NCBI GenBank assembly: GCA_003254905.1
Contig: QANU01054449.1
Span: 133,669-197,668, forward strand
DNA length: 64,000 bases
From: Nissolia schottii
Taxonomy: Eukaryota; Streptophyta; Magnoliopsida; Fabales; Fabaceae
Direction: 5' to 3'
Both the position numbers and the translations under genes were made by a program. The notes beneath the pieces were generated by a model, which saw only the letters and a program-made list of their open reading frames with translations, was not told where the DNA came from and ran no database searches. The stretch's first letter is position 1; each line of letters opens with the position of its first letter. This document shows, piece after piece, positions 1-12,455 of the stretch.

Positions 1-934
1 TTTATTTTCATACTTTGTAATGTTTATTTTTTTATTTTATAATGTTTGTTTCTATGTGTAGGTGTACATAAATGTCAATTTTTTAAGTATACAAATAGTT
101 TTTTTAATCAGAAAATGAGTTTAGCATCCCAATCGACACATGACACATGACCCATGTAATACATGTAATGGACGCAACTCTTTGTAAATGTGATTGTGAG
201 AGATTATAAAAAATAAATTCACAAAATTGCTATTAATTATAAATTATGATATTAATGATTTATTCGGATATAATAAAAAATGAGAGAAAAATTTAAAAAA
301 ATATTTTTTGTGTTTAGATGAAGAGAAAATAAGGAAGGAAAAAAAAAGAATTATTTAAAAATAAGTAAAAGGTAAAAGCTATACACAATTATATTAATAT
401 ATCACATGATTAACCTCATCTACTCACATTATTGTCTCATTTATTGAAGGGCATAATTGTCATTGAATTAAGCTTTCTTGCTTCTCTCTCATTTTCTTCG
501 TGGTAAGGAGGAAAAAAAAACTTTATGAGTGGGCTCAGGCAATTGTTTCCTTTCTTTTTTCTTGCGATCCGAACCGAAGAAAAGTAATAACAAACAATGG
601 GTATGTGTTTGATGCAATCCCTTCATATATATATATATATATGCCACGTGTTTTGTCACATACAAAAAATCATGTCTATATTAAGTTTGATATTTTTGTC
701 ATTTTACTATTAATTTTATTAATAAAAGTAAAATTTTAATATAGATTAGATATCCTTATTTCATAACCATAGAAGTCTAACCCCCCCTTGATTGATTTAT
801 GGCAAAAAAAATTTAGACCCTCAAACTATACTTCACCCATTGAATCTATATAGAATTCTAGCTAAGTTTAGATAATTGATTTTTCAAAAAATTAGCTAGC
901 TAACAACTAAATTGATAGTATTATTTTGTCATAT
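1..934. other. AT-rich intergenic DNA, no gene seen
   Basis: Very AT-rich DNA with many homopolymer runs and short (TA)n tracts (around 626-643). The short open frames, such as one at 500-739, have low-complexity composition and match no family I recognise. No RNA gene was recognised. Confidence 0.6.
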
Positions 935-948
935 TAACTAATATGTAA

Positions 949-1043
949 GCTATTAGGATTAGTCTAGTGGAAAGGGTTTGCGTAGTATGCATGTGGTCAT
1001 AGATTTAAATTTTATTGAATGTAAATTTTGAAATAAAAAATAC
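949..1043 (+). mobile_element. Short tRNA-derived SINE with 14-bp target duplication
   Basis: The body begins just after TAACTAATATGTAA (935-948) and ends just before an identical 14-mer (1044-1057), a perfect direct repeat of the length expected for target-primed insertion. Near its 5' end it carries an A-box-like block (TTAGTCTAGTGG, about 961-972). About 35 bp further on is a degenerate B-box-like block (GGTCATAGATTTAAAT), the order of an RNA polymerase III tRNA-type promoter. The 3' end is an A-rich tail (AAATAAAAAA). The body is about 95 bp, shorter than most plant SINEs, so it may be truncated or a short subfamily. The perfect duplication suggests a fairly recent insertion; the decayed B box suggests an older source copy. 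Confidence 0.75.
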
Positions 1044-1489
1044 TAACTAATATGTAAATAAAACAATAAACATTGAATTTTTAAAAACTGAGTGATCAAA
1101 ATTCAACCTAATCAATACTAAATAACTATTTTTTTTATTCATAAATAACTAATCTACAATACGAGAAAGGGGATATCAAGAAATAACTTCTCTTTCGTAT
1201 CCAACTCTATATGTCACTTTTATCCTTACAATTATAACTTAATTACATAACTACATACCCACTACATTTACTCATTACATACCATTTACTTGGCAAACAT
1301 GTCACGCCCCACCAGTATAAATTAAATAAAGGGGAAAAAAAAGAAATTTACTCTCTTGAATTATATGCCATGTGCATTGTACTCTCAGAATTTAAAAATG
1401 TGCAAATTGACTTTTAGATAATCTAATTTTATTTATCTTCAATTCTTCATGAAGAAAATAAGGATTGATGGTAGGGGAATTAGACACTG

Positions 1490-1878
1490 ACGGATCCAGA
1501 AAATTTTGGCTCTAGGGACAAAATTACATAAGTATTACAAGAAATTTCACGTTATTATATTTAGGCTTTAAAAAATATTAATTTAAAATAATAAAAGATT
1601 AATTTATAATTTTCTCTCCTCAATTTTATATTTTAAAAACGTTTTAAATGATGTTTTCATTATTTATATCATCACATATCCATGTTTCTATGTATATTAT
1701 CAAACATATTAATTTCGTTTAACAACATTTTTATTTGAGTGTAGGAGATTGGGGGAAATTTTAGTAAAATAATTGGCAAAATAATATATATGCACCTATT
1801 TTAGCGTAAAAAAAACACTCAAAATCTAGTGGGGCATTTGCCCCCACCCTTGTGTACATGGATCTGCCTCTCAAAGGA
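1490..1878. repeat. Possible MITE-like dispersed repeat with GGATC-containing ends
   Basis: The left end reads TGACGGATCCAGAAAATTTT and the right end contains CATGGATCTGCCTCTC, which form an imperfect inverted pair around GGATC. Just inside the right end is GGGGCATTTGCCCCCACC, a word I associate with dispersed plant repeats. I see no convincing target duplication. The identification is tentative. Confidence 0.35.
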
Positions 1879-3887
1879 GATGATAATAACTTAGTTATTT
1901 AATAGTTAGTTTGTACTATGATAAAATATTATAGTTTCAATTTATACATTTTTAAAATTTAAGTAGTAAAGTGCAAATAACGAGAGTAAATATTGCATGC
2001 GTCCTTCTAAAAATTTATTAAACTAAGTGTATAAAAGATAAAAAATTTGTTAACCAGCATCCTTGTTAAAAAAAAGTATAAATTTTTTTGAAAAGATAAA
2101 AGTTTTGAAATTCCAAGACATTAAAAAATTTCAAATCTTTTATTTTAGATTGTTTAACAAGTGTGTCTACTAGTATTAGGGTACTTATTACTATCAAAAT
2201 CCAAAAGGTAAATCTAACTTTGTAATGATTAGAATGATTCATGGCCATTTTTTTTGGGGGTGAAGTTCTATGTTTTATTTTGTTGAAGACAATGATTCAT
2301 GACTAGTTAGCCTTTCTTGATATATAAACAATCAGAATATCATATAAATTATTTTTTTTACATCATGATGTAATAAATTATTTCATTTATAAAAAATATT
2401 AGGCTATTTGTGAAGCTAATTTACTCATTGCACTAAAATCAAGTGAGTAGGGTCTGTTGATAAGGGGTCTATTATCTTTTTGTCTTCATAAGGCAATCAG
2501 TTTATCGTGAGCCTGAAATTTCTCTATATGTTTGTAATGATAAAACAAGCCAGAGTATTCCTGATGGGGAGAAAATATATAGAGTAATATTAATTGTCTT
2601 ATTTTATATATATAAAAGGGAGATCTAGAAAAAAAAGAAAAAAAAAATTATTTCCCATCGTGCACTATATCCTCATGCTTCATAAAACCGTGCATTTATT
2701 TGTCTGACCTCGCTCGAGATTCATTTTTAATTTTTTTAAATGGAGTTCAAAATGGCTAAAGTACTACTGCATGCATAAAGAATTTTCGTTAATTTATTTT
2801 TATGCTTTAATTAATGACGTTCAACGAAGACTAATGCTGACTAAGAACGTGACAGAAGCGGGGTTGCCGCAAAAGCTGCAATGATCTGGGTAATCAAAAG
2901 AATTAAGAATTAAAAGCAATAGGGGCAGATACCATAGTTAAATTCTTGAATGCTACACATCAATCATATTCATGCACCTAAATTATCAGTGTACGTGATT
3001 GGCCCCCCCTGCATGATTTCAAAAGGCACTATCTTATCGCACAAAAGAAAGAGCCTTTTTGATATTGAAACTTACCCACCATGGAAATTCCACATATTAC
3101 ATAGTGTTAATCAAAGGAAATATATGCAAGCGCTACACATTTAGAAAGGTAGAAACTTTGTCTAGAACGTTTGGCACGTAGATGAACATATGTCAGCAGG
3201 TCAGCAACCTGGATAATTATTCCATTAAAATAATTTAATTTAACTATACATATATTATATATTCTAATAATGAATGACTACAAGTGATGCGAAACTATAT
3301 ACTCTCCAACTTAATTTCTCTGTGCAGGTATTTTCCAATATATTCCACAAAAACCGTAATGATTGTCACGGGCATCATTATAACTACTTGGTATTTATCT
3401 ATATATATGAAATATGAAACCTCTCATATATGTGTGCATGAAAAAAATCCTCATATATTAAATTGTCAAACGACAGAACAGAATCTCAATAGCCACAAAT
3501 TATTTGATATTTTGGTCTTTCATTTATTAATTATTCACATAATTTAGATTAAACATAAATTTTAACTTTAAAAAATCCCTTTTTTTTTTGGTGAAGATTC
3601 CTAAATTTATGATGTGTTTCATCAAGCTTAATATATGACAGTAAACAGATATACTTTGAAAACTACTCTTTCTAACTAATTATGATATCAGTATTAAAAA
3701 TTAAAATTACATATTTTTTTAAATACTCATTTTAATTTTTAAAAGCTAATTATGTATCACTTATTCCAACCTCTCTTCCTTATCATTGATATTTACCCAT
3801 CATCATGTAATTAGAATGCCACTAGCACGTGAGTCTTAATTCACTCGATTATCGGATCAGTTTAACCTTCTTTTTTTTTGAAAAAGT
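1879..3887. other. AT-rich intergenic DNA, nothing recognised
   Basis: No splice-supported coding sequence, RNA gene or clear repeat was recognised. The small open frames (2950-3144 and 3284-3547 on plus, 2066-2248 on minus) are rich in I, Y, N, K and S as expected by chance in AT-rich DNA, and show no domain. Confidence 0.55.
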
Positions 3888-4159
3888 CTAAGTGTACATC
3901 AAAATTGGTGTCACTGTACAGCCAACTAAGGAATATACGTACAAGGATTCGTATATCTTACACTAACTCACTCTCTCAACTCATGTTCACCTCTCTCACA
4001 CAACTCGCTCTCTCTTTTCTCTCATCGTACAACTCACTCACGTTCACCTCTCTCAATCTCTCTATCTTCTCTCATTCCCACAGCCCCCTCTCTCTGTTCG
4101 TGAGGTTCACGGTTCTGCCCCCACCACGTGCACGCCGCCGCGCTTGCTCCACAGCCGCT

Positions 4160-4267
4160 ATGGCCGTCGCGCCCTCCCTCACCACTCGCAACCCTCACTC
4201 TCAGCAACAAGTTCTTCTTGGCATGTCCGAGAACGATCTCCAACAACTTACCCTCGTCTTAGGTTAG
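4160..4267 (+). pseudogene. Captured exon fragment resembling the N-terminus of an RlmN-like radical-SAM methyltransferase
   Basis: A GC-rich island in AT-rich surroundings encodes a 35-residue reading frame that starts at 4160 and stops at 4265-4267. Its C-terminal part (LLGMSENDLQQLTLVLG) resembles, from memory, the conserved LGMS/LGLS-x-x-x-L-x-x-L segment preceding the core of plant plastid RlmN-type rRNA/tRNA adenine methyltransferases. The stop overlaps a possible splice donor (TTAG|GTTAGGTAAAT). None of the CxxxCxxC radical-SAM core follows within the element, so this is at most a captured first exon. It lies between the element's left end and the minisatellite arm, where Pack-type elements carry host fragments. 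The assignment rests on a short match and is tentative. Confidence 0.4.
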
Positions 4268-4475
4268 GTAAATCGTCTTATCTTTTCCCCTAATTTACTT
4301 TGTTCCAAAATGATTCAATTCAAAAAGAATCGGGAGTTGTTCTAAAACGTAAGATATATGTATAGGGTTGTGAAAAATCGCTGATTATTGTGGGTTTTGT
4401 ATTCTTCTAAACCTGAATCTATACCTGAACGATTTGTGGGTTTGTGGTTTTTGTTTTTTATTTAACAAATACTAA

Positions 4476-4925
4476 GGTTTGTTTATGTATAACTAAAAGG
4501 TTTGTTTATATGTACCTAAAGAGTTTGTTTATATGTACTTGATAGGTTTGTTTATATGTACCTGAAAGTGTTATTTATATGCACCTTGAAGGTTTGTGTG
4601 TATATAACTGAAATATTTGTTTATATGTGTTTTAGATGTTTGTTTATAATTATTTGAAAAGATTGTTTGACTACATTGGTAGTTTAATTTAACCAATAAA
4701 TGTTTGTTCATATATTATTGAAAGGTTTATATATCTGTAGCTGAAAGGTTTGTTTATATATGACTGAAAGGTTTGTTTATATGTATCTAGAAGGTTTGTT
4801 TGTATATGACTGAAAGGTTTGTTTATGTATAACTAAATGTTTTGTTTATGTGTACATGATACGTTTGTTTATATATGGCTAAAAGGTTTGTTTATATGTA
4901 TATGAAAGAGTTGTTTATGTGTAAC
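4476..4925 (+). repeat. Minisatellite arm, about 22-23-bp unit GGTTTGTTTATATGTACCTGAAA
   Basis: Roughly twenty degenerate tandem units built on GGTTTGTTTATATGTA followed by a short variable CTGAAA-like spacer. It is the left arm of the foldback-like element. Units diverge by a few bases each, so the array is not newly expanded. Confidence 0.8.
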
Positions 4926-5084
4926 AGGGGACAAATAACACATAATGTGATTCGATTCAATTGAAACAATCAAAGAAAATTGCGTGTTTTCACAATGCCC
5001 AAGTGGATTTACGACATTACTACAATCAATGCAACACAACTGTGATTCAAGTATCTAGACATGTAAATAACGATGCTCAAATTT

Positions 5085-6200
5085 AATATGAATAAACCCT
5101 TATACTGGTAATGAACATACATTATTACCCTGCATGAACAAACTCATATACTGACAATGAACAAACTCTAATACCCTGCATGGACAAACACTCATATTCA
5201 ATATGAACAAACCCTTATACTAAGATTGAACAAACTCTAATACCATGTATGAACAAACACTATTCAATTTGAACAAACCCATATACTGAGATTGAACAAA
5301 CTATAATACACTGCATGAACAAACTCATACATCCATCATGAACAAACCCAAACACTGAAATTGAACAAACTCTAATACTATATTTGAACAAACTCATTCA
5401 CATTGTATAAAAAAGGTCATTAACAGAGAATGAACAAAGCCATACATTTAAACCAGTAGTCAATTAAGGTTATATGAACAGAGTCAAATATCACATCAAA
5501 AGGTTATATACGGTCATAGTTAATATGTACAGAGGAACAAAGTCATATATTACATATATCCTAGCCTAGTAATTAATATACAAAGGAAACATGTTTATTA
5601 TATTTTTCCTCTTTTGGGCTCTTGGCTTCTTAAAGGCTTCTTGTCTGTTCGTTTTGCACTTGACCACGAAGCTTTCTTGGTAGCTGAATAAGATACACAC
5701 AGTGAACAAACCTATACAATAAGAATGAATAAACATTTAGTTCAAATAGAGCAGATCACATTTGCACACTACAACACTACATCGGTTCTATTCAAATAAA
5801 ATGAACAAATTTCCATATATACTTGAAAAAATCCCAAAACAAAAATAAAAAAAATATAAGCAAGAACATGGAGAAAGAACTTGCACCAAACCAAACCAAC
5901 AATCAGAGCACCAAAGCAGAAATTGAGCACTAAATCAGACCACTTAATCCATTTACACAATTTGAATAAACCTATGCACTAAGAATGAGCAAATCAATTT
6001 ACATTATGTGAACAGACCTATACAATGAGAATGAACAAACTCAAAGACCATGTGTGAACAAACCTATACAATAAGAATGAACAAACCCAAAGACCATGTG
6101 TGAACAAACATATAAACTAAGAGTAAACAAACCTATGCAATGAGAACGAACAAACCGGAATACAATGTTTGAACAAACCTGTCCAATGAGAAAGATCAAA
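5085..6200 (-). repeat. Minisatellite arm in opposite orientation, unit TGAACAAACYCATAYACTGA
   Basis: Tandem units of about 22-25 bp containing TGAACAAAC, whose reverse complement GTTTGTTCA corresponds to the GTTTGTTTA core of the left arm. The array is looser than the left arm, with a less regular stretch around 5460-5950 and another regular block at 5990-6200. The two arms are therefore inverted relative to each other. Confidence 0.75.
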
Positions 6201-6820
6201 GTGCCAAACCCATGTACCAATTTCATATATCCTAAACCAAATCAAACTCATAAAAAAAAAATAGAGCACCAAACCAAACTAAGATTTGTGGATTTACACA
6301 GACCACTAAAGTAAAACACTAATGAACCAAACCAAAAAGAAAAAAGAAAAAAATAAAAATAGCAACTGGAGATAGTTTAGAGCATTACCTTTTTAGTGCA
6401 CGAGATGGTTTCGTGTGGCTTCGTTTGTGGTCACAACATTATTGGGGGTCACGACGCTATACGTCAGAGAGGCACGAGGACGCCGTGAGGGAGGTCATTC
6501 GGTGAGAGAGAACGGCGAGTTTATGTGGCAGTTGAGGGCATCGAGGTCGTTCAGCATCGAGAGCAGTTCGTTCAGCATCGAGGGCGGCGAGGTCATTTGG
6601 CGAGAAGGAAGTTGTGAGAGAGAGGAAGGGGGTTAGGGCGAGGGCGATTAGTTCGTGAAGTGGGTGTCTTAAGGGGTTCGTGAGAGAGGTGTGTGTGAGT
6701 CAATCGCGAGTGGGTGAGAATGGGTAAGTGGAGAGAGGTTTTATCATTAGTAGTGGGCCAGTGTCTATTAAAAATGTTGATAGCTATACATTGGTGAATT
6801 TTTAGGTGTACATGTAGCAC

Positions 6821-7303
6821 CACTCTGTTTTTTTAATTAATTCAGTACGTGTATATTTTTTACAATGTATCTTTATGCAATTTGGATTAATTGATATTAC
6901 ATTACAGAATTTTTTTTAATAAGTGAAGACACTTTTATTACCACCACACTAGATAAAACGACTAAGAAAAAACACCATTACAGAGTTCCTAAAGTCACTG
7001 CACAATAAATAAGCACGATATATATAATCAAGAATGCTCACCAAAAACTCCTTAAAAAAATTCAATGGGAGAAACTCTTACTTTTTTAGAGGAAAAGGAG
7101 TACATCACCCTCCCAATATAAGGCACAATACATAAGACAATTGTCTACAAAATACACCAAAAGGCTCCAAACTAAGCAATAGCCTACCACTATTACATTC
7201 ATATGTTACTTTTTCTTGGCTTTTTAAAATTCTTTACAAATTTTTATCCTGTGTTTTTATGTACTAAGTAAGCCGTAGGTTAGGCTGAGGCACATGTAAT
7301 CAA
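6821..7303. other. Intergenic DNA between two elements
   Basis: AT-rich DNA with no coding sequence recognised. A stretch at about 6915-7200 has the look of an untranslated repeat end but no diagnostic motif. Confidence 0.45.
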
Positions 7304-7312
7304 AGTTGCTGG

Positions 7313-7560
7313 TATTTTTTCTACGAGTAAAATAAATAAAAATACCCTATCCCATGAAAGACCAATTTTAAATTTGTTCTAAAAATAAATTGTTTTACGT
7401 ATAAAGGAAGTCAATTTAAATTAACTCTCGTGTTATCATATATTTTTTTTTAGTAGAAATCGATTTAAATCGATTTTTTAAAAAAAAAAACAAAAGTCGA
7501 TTTAAATCAACTTCTGTGAACTGGCTATAAAAAGGAGTTGGCGTTGTGTGAGCAAAGGTT
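7313..7560 (+). repeat. Left terminal inverted repeat of the MULE
   Basis: It is the inverted partner of 20395-20661, with a TATA-like CTATAAAAAGG at 7525-7535. In the family such terminal repeats carry promoters reading inward. The AT-rich core repeats CGATTTAAAT-like words, as the right copy does. Confidence 0.75.
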
Positions 7561-7895
7561 AGATTAGTGTAGGTCAAAAATATATTGTGTTGACTAGTGA
7601 AAAATTTATAGTTATAATAAAATTGTTATTGAATGAGTATTTTATTTAACTTGAATGTTAGATCCATAGAGTTTTTGTAGATTAATAAGATATATGTAAA
7701 CTTTTTGGTGCATAGATTAATAAGATAAAGGTTATGTTAGTATAGTTCAAAATATATGTTTTTGCGTGTGAAAAATTTATAGTTATAATAATCTTATTAT
7801 TGAATGAGTATTTTATTAAACTTGAATGTTAAATCTATAGAGTCATTGTAAATTGATATGGTATATGTAAATTTTTTAGGTAGATTGCTAAGATA
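7556..7895. repeat. Direct duplication of an about 170-bp unit inside the MULE left end
   Basis: Unit 1 (about 7556-7723) and unit 2 (about 7724-7895) share GTGAAAAATTTATAGTTA, TATTGAATGAGTATTTTA and ACTTGAATGTTA in the same order and spacing. They adjoin the terminal repeat, so this is a subterminal tandem duplication within the MULE. Confidence 0.75.
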
Positions 7896-7959
7896 CAATA
7901 GTTATTCGATTAGTTTATGGATTTCTCTGTAGAAAAAATTAATTTTCACTACTAGAAAA

Positions 7960-8660
7960 TAGATATCTCGCGGCAACTTTTTCCTAGTGACACGCATATT
8001 GCAGGGAAAAGTGGCTATTTTACCGCGACTTTACAGTGTCGTTGGTTTACTTGCTAGGCTGAACATCTATAGCAACAACATTATACATTGTGGGTATATA
8101 TATGTATTATACATGACAACGACTTTTATTATTTTGTTGGTATAGTTATGCACTATACCAACGAAATAATAAAAGCCGCTGAAAAAGAGCAACTCTACAA
8201 CAACGAGTTCTAATGCCATTTTCATAGGTTAGCATCTATTGCAACAACATCAAATGTCATCGGGAAAGAGAAACTCTATGACAATAACATTAGATGCCGT
8301 TGCCATAGATTAATATATACAACAACAACAACAATGATTTTCACAGAGAAAGATAAACTCTATTACAACTATTTTTAATGTCGCTGCCAACGATTAACCT
8401 CTATAGTAACAACATTCAAATGTCACTAGGAAAGAGAAACTCTATGGCAACGATAATAAATGGTGTTGTTATAGGTTAATATCTACAATAACAACAATGA
8501 TTGTCGTTGCAAAAGATAAACTCTATTGCAACAAAATTCAATGTCGTTACAAAATATTAACCTCTATAGTAAAACCATTAAAATGTTGCTGGGAAAGAAC
8601 AATTTCAAACATTATGGCAACAACTCGCTTTGTCACTGCCATAGATTAAAGATACAATTA
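7960..8660. repeat. CACTA left subterminal repeat region
   Basis: About eight degenerate units built around words such as GAGAAACTCTATGGCAAC and AATGTCGTTGCCATAGATTAA, in both orientations. Such arrays adjoin CACTA ends and are the binding region for the DNA-binding transposon protein in the family. Confidence 0.7.
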
Positions 8661-9829
8661 ACATTATGTGATTTATTTCGCCCATTTTTAATAAAAAATT
8701 GAGTCGTCTATAAACCTAATTTTATTTAGTCATTTAAAAATCAATGAAAGTTTGTTAATACTAATAAGAATAATATAATAAGAATCGGTCATTCATTATC
8801 AATAATGATACTAATTGATAATAAAAGTATTGTGAAAAAACTAGCTAATTATTAGTTTGCATCAAAAGTTACGGTTGTAGAAGATCTTGTGATAACATAA
8901 GGAATTCATTTGATTTCATTAAAAAAAATGGTACAAATGTTCTCGCATAAGAAACATAAAGTTGCTATCAAAATCCAAAATACTGTACTAATTATTAGTC
9001 GCTAAATAATAAGCTCTAGTCATAATCACCATTGGGAAAGTACGTTTTGGCAACCGCTCTTACTAGGTTATTTGCGAACTCTTCCTCTGTTGGAATGTTT
9101 AAATTAACATCATAATCTCATCTAAATATTTCATAATTTATATTTCAACATCCTCTCTCATCCAGAATAAAAATCATTCAAACTTTTATAGAAAAAAACA
9201 GTTTGTAACTAAAATTTAAAATCATTTCTCTAGCATAATTTTTTTTACAATTCAAAATGAAAATTTTTTCTAATAAATAAAACAAATATTTAGTTTTTTT
9301 ATATAAAAACTCTAAACTTAAATATGTTTTATTCTAAATTACTCTCATTTCAATATAAAAACATTGTAACTTAATTTTATATGCTCAAGTCTAATGAACG
9401 TACAATCACATAAATCAAAATAATTTCATGTAATAAACAAGTGCTATAATAGTTTTCTTACCCAAAAAAAAGTGCCATAATATTTTTAATAAAGAATAAG
9501 TTTAATGAAAATGAAAATTAGAGAGGAAAGTTAAATAATATTACTGAAGGAAAAAAAAAAGAGCGGGAAGAGCAAAAAAAATATTGGCAAGGTAATTTTA
9601 GAAGGGACAAAAATTGAAATCTTATGGGTGTGTTTGGTATCACTCTTTTCTATTTTCATTTTCATTGAAAACAGGAAATTGAAGTGAAAATGTGTTTGGT
9701 TTGATTTTATAGAAAATAAATTTCAAGAAATGTTTTTTGAATTGTTGGAAACTGGAAAATGGTTTTTCATGTTTTTAGCATTTTCCAAAAACTTGAAAAA
9801 AGCAAAAATGCGGTGACAATTCTGTAAAT
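8661..9829. other. Non-coding sequence between CACTA left end and an exon-like island
   Basis: AT-rich, with no coding match. At 9625-9700 there are two GTGTGTTTGGT words, common at ends of plant MITE-type repeats, but no inverted partner was found nearby. Confidence 0.4.
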
Positions 9830-10062
9830 ATGAGAAAGTTTCTAAAAAATTCAGAAAAAAAAAAAAAAACAAAAACGTTCACACACAGGAACCTTCACAC
9901 TACGCATCTATCACAACAATCATGCCAAATCCTCATGTCTCACCAGCAACCGATTTCTTCGACTAAGTCGTCAACGCCACAGTCACTGTCAGTCGTTGCC
10001 GTCGCCTACTGTGTGATCGTCGTCGCCGCCGTACCCTGCAACTCTTCATTAGGTTTGTCCTG
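9830..10062 (+). other. Exon-like open frame of unknown identity
   Basis: A 77-codon frame contains a locally GC-richer segment coding for Ser, Thr and Val-rich sequence (for example SLSVVAVAYCVIVVAAVP). Near 10050 a possible splice donor (CATTAG|GTTTGTCC) leads into AT-rich sequence. No domain is recognised. It could be the first exon of a transposon gene or a captured host fragment. The following intron-like stretch received the LTR-type insertion at 10142. Confidence 0.25.
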
Positions 10063-11397
10063 ATTTCAATTTTTTATTTTAGATCTGTTGATTTTAAGTT
10101 TCCTAGGTCGTTAGGTTCAATTTTGTGCTTGATTTGATGACTGTGATGACCCTTAGAAGAGAAGCAAAAAAAAAGGCATCTCGTGCGAGACGCAGGGGCA
10201 TCTAGCGCGTTGCAGCGGCGCAGCATGTGGACGTGCTGTAGCGCCCAGGGAGGTCTCCTCCTCCCCAATATATAAAGGCTTCCTATGAGTATTTAGACTT
10301 GCTAATTTACTCTAGAGCTTGAGTGATCACATTTTTGTGAGACTTTTCGCTCTAGTTATATTTTTATTTCTTTTCTCCATATCTTGTCTTCTGTTCGTGG
10401 GGGAAGCAGTGCCTCCACGTAGGGTATCAAGAGCTCCTAGCTTAGTGCTCCTTAGCGGTCAGCCATGTTAAGGTGAGTGACTTTCTTCACGACCTATTTT
10501 AGACCACGTATTTATTTTTTTTAAAGTTATTTTATTTATTTTAGAATTATTTTATTTATGCATGTTTTACAAAATCCTAAGAGGTGAAATTTATTATTTT
10601 ATTTATGAAGTTAGTTATTCTTTTATTTAATTGGTTATTTTCTTACAATTATTTATTTATAAACTCTTTGTTTATGAAGTAGATATTTATGAAACTATTT
10701 TAGAAAATCATGAAGCTATTTTAGAACCACATAGGACCACATATTTTACTGCATTAAATATATTCATATTGTGTGTGTATGATTAATATTAAGCAATATA
10801 GATATTCATATTGTTTTATTAAACCCTTAATAAAAGATCATGATTAAGGAAAGATTTTGGTTAGAGAAGACTTAGTTAAGGAAAGGTTCTGGCTAAGGAC
10901 AAGACTTGGTACTTAAGATGTCCATTGTGACGCACCTCTCTTACCTGGGAACCTCCCAGAGCATGAGATCTTAGTTTACCTCTATTTTTCCAAGATAAAA
11001 CACTTAAATATATTAAGTCATGTTATGCTATCAGTATAAGGATTATGTTATCATGTTATGTTATATATTTAAAACTGTTTTCATGTTAGTGTATCTAGGA
11101 TAGAACTGTAAGTCAGCGACAACCTACGTTGGCCCTGGTATACCTTGTACAATCGTAAAGTAGAATAAGATTCATGTAGATTTAGGGGCAAGACCGTAAA
11201 GTCAGGACATGGAAGCCCGTGATGCCCGTTGTCATGTATCATGTCATGTAGATTAAGGGCAAGACCGTAAAGTCCGGACATTTCAGGAACAACAAAACTG
11301 TAATGCTTAGATCATCTATCTAGAGAACTCTCCAACTAAATTATGTTTTCAAATGCTTTTGTGTATTAGTTATTATTATAAAAATGTTTTATGCTTG

Positions 11398-11441
<44 letters not shown>

Positions 11442-12455
11442 TATGTATTGCATCTACATGCCATGGTTTTTCGAATTGTCCCATGTCGTCATGCGGACGA
11501 CCTCTTGCTGAGACTTTCCCCAGAGTTCTCACCCCTCACCTTCCCCTCCAATTACAGGTTTCGAAGTAGCGTAGTAGAGCATAGAGTTTATGGTCAACAT
11601 AGCGACATCAGAATCCAAGATTCAACAGTTACCTTGAGGTGAAGCTACCTTTAGGAATTGTTTGTTTATTTTTATTTTGTAATCGAGTTATGTATAGAGT
11701 GCTCCAATTGTATACAAGCAGGATCCTCGGACCAGTCGCATATTTTATCATGTATATTTATGTTTAATGTAAAAAGAGTTTATATTTATTCAAAAAAAGA
11801 AAAGTTTTATTTGTTTTTAATTAAGTTAAAGTGCATGTTTTTATGAAAAGCATTCTAGAGGCTTCCGTAAGGAAACTAGAGTAACACCCTAACTAGCTGC
11901 TTACGCTTAAGTCGTAAACAATGCTCACTAATTTGTTACTTCTCGGTTGGATTACTTTTAGTCCTATTTTACTTTCGAAAATATCCTTTAACTAAAAATA
12001 TAGACCAATTTAAAACTTTTTACTTATTCAGTGAAATAGAAAATATGAGCCGCGAGTATAACGATGGATATATATACAAGTGATAAGATATAAAAGAATT
12101 GGGGCGTCTAACATTACAATACATAGGTAATTAAAACAAACCATGGAAGATATAATATACTTTTAGTCATATTGGTCCAAGAACGGGTTTCACACTTAGT
12201 TACATTATATACATACATATTCAATTACTGCACAAATATTGTCAAGAGGCTAATGGCATAACTAACTCCATTTAGCCTATACAAAATGCATATACTTAAT
12301 AATCTAAATCATTAGGTGGAAGTCATTATGCTACCGTTTCTAGAGTACCCTACAACCAAGACGTCCACTTTCCTTGGAAAGTCAATTTGATAAGGATCTC
12401 TGACATTTTGATTGAAAATCAGAAAGTCCATCCACCTAAGCCTCCCATGAAATGC

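Larger units (their letters stand above)
3888..6820. mobile_element. Foldback-like non-autonomous element with inverted minisatellite arms
   Basis: The left end (3888-3930, containing AGTGTACATCAAAATTGG) and the reverse complement of the right end (6778-6820, containing ATGTACACCTAAAAATT) are imperfect inverted repeats. Inside lie a CT-rich, exon-like GC-rich segment on the left (3960-4267) and a counterpart rich in CGAGG and GAGAG on the right (about 6400-6780), which reads as CT-rich on the opposite strand. Two minisatellite arms of opposite orientation (4476-4925 and 5085-6200) flank an unrelated centre. No transposase was found, so the element is probably mobilised in trans. The superfamily is unknown; Mutator-like foldback is one possibility. 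I found no convincing target duplication. Confidence 0.55.

Noticed and set aside
4476..6200. CRISPR-like regular repeats
   Set aside because: Units are degenerate and tandem without unique spacers, and the DNA is plant nuclear; this is a minisatellite.
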